This document shows positions 13,524 to 13,531 of a stretch of 13,531 nucleotides of DNA, one piece after another. The DNA comes from an uncultured Rikenellaceae bacterium (lineage in GTDB: Bacteria > Bacteroidota > Bacteroidia > Bacteroidales > Rikenellaceae): NCBI GenBank assembly GCA_947176715.1, contig CAMWRR010000020.1:1-13531 (forward strand), written 5' to 3'. Positions within the stretch are counted from its first letter, which is position 1; each line of letters begins with the position of its first letter. The notes below the pieces were generated by a model. It saw only the letters and a program-made list of their open reading frames with translations. It searched no databases and was not told the origin of the DNA. A program made the position numbers and the translations under genes.

Positions 13524-13531
13524 CCAAGAGG

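Larger units (their letters stand above)
11979..13531. other. 1.55-kb region without a recognisable gene
   Basis: No reading frame here matches a family I know, and codon usage in the open frames differs from the flanking genes. Composition changes along it: 12020-12350 is GC-rich, 12360-12960 is AT-rich, and 13370-13531 is GC-rich again. It contains many inverted repeats, listed separately, plus promoter-like and terminator-like signals. No tRNA, rRNA, tmRNA, RNase P or SRP RNA signature was seen. It may hold unannotated RNA genes, small proteins, or remnants of a mobile or repeated element. Confidence 0.75.

Noticed and set aside
11979..13531. CRISPR array, insertion sequence or toxin-antitoxin pair in the gene-free region
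   Set aside because: No regularly spaced direct repeats, no transposase motif with flanking terminal repeats, and no paired small ORFs with recognisable folds were seen.

Overview
This window looks like a chromosomal segment of a Bacteroidales (Bacteroidota) bacterium of moderately high GC. The evidence is the gene content (a ferredoxin/VorB 2-oxoacid oxidoreductase pair, a GH92 lipoprotein, a Lon of Bacteroidota type), weak or absent Shine-Dalgarno sequences, and several matches to the Bacteroidota sigma-factor promoter (TAnnTTTG at -7, TTG near -33). Genus cannot be settled from the sequence. Isoleucine is very often written ATA despite the GC-rich genes.

Left part (1-1019): two minus-strand genes run off the left edge, a small 2x[4Fe-4S] ferredoxin subunit followed by vorB with a 4-nt ATGA overlap. 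Together they form part of a 2-oxoacid:ferredoxin oxidoreductase operon. A 498-nt divergent intergenic region follows, with promoters facing outward and one strong hairpin.

Middle (1020-6667): pepD (aminoacyl-histidine dipeptidase, M20 family) and a YegS/diacylglycerol-kinase-like lipid kinase are separated by one base and end at a candidate hairpin terminator. A GH92 alpha-mannosidase lipoprotein and a phosphinothricin-acetyltransferase-like GNAT enzyme follow, also on the plus strand. The GNAT gene converges with lon, and the space between them holds two hairpins, one a good intrinsic terminator for lon.

Right-centre (6668-11978): lon (minus) and valS (plus) diverge from a 262-nt region containing a perfect valS promoter -7 box and three consecutive short inverted repeats on the lon side. 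Both genes are complete with intact catalytic motifs.

Right end (11979-13531): about 1.55 kb with no recognisable gene but a high density of nucleic-acid structure. It holds a 12-bp inverted repeat with T/A flanks, an 8-bp repeat enclosing 57 nt, a 12-bp stem with T-rich sequence on both sides (possible bidirectional terminator), a pair of mutually exclusive stems, a GCAA-loop terminator, a strong minus-strand promoter ahead of a 150-codon open frame with no good start, and two GC-rich hairpins at the very edge. This is where an unannotated RNA gene, small protein or mobile remnant is most likely. No defence system, CRISPR array, tRNA, rRNA or complete mobile element was recognised.
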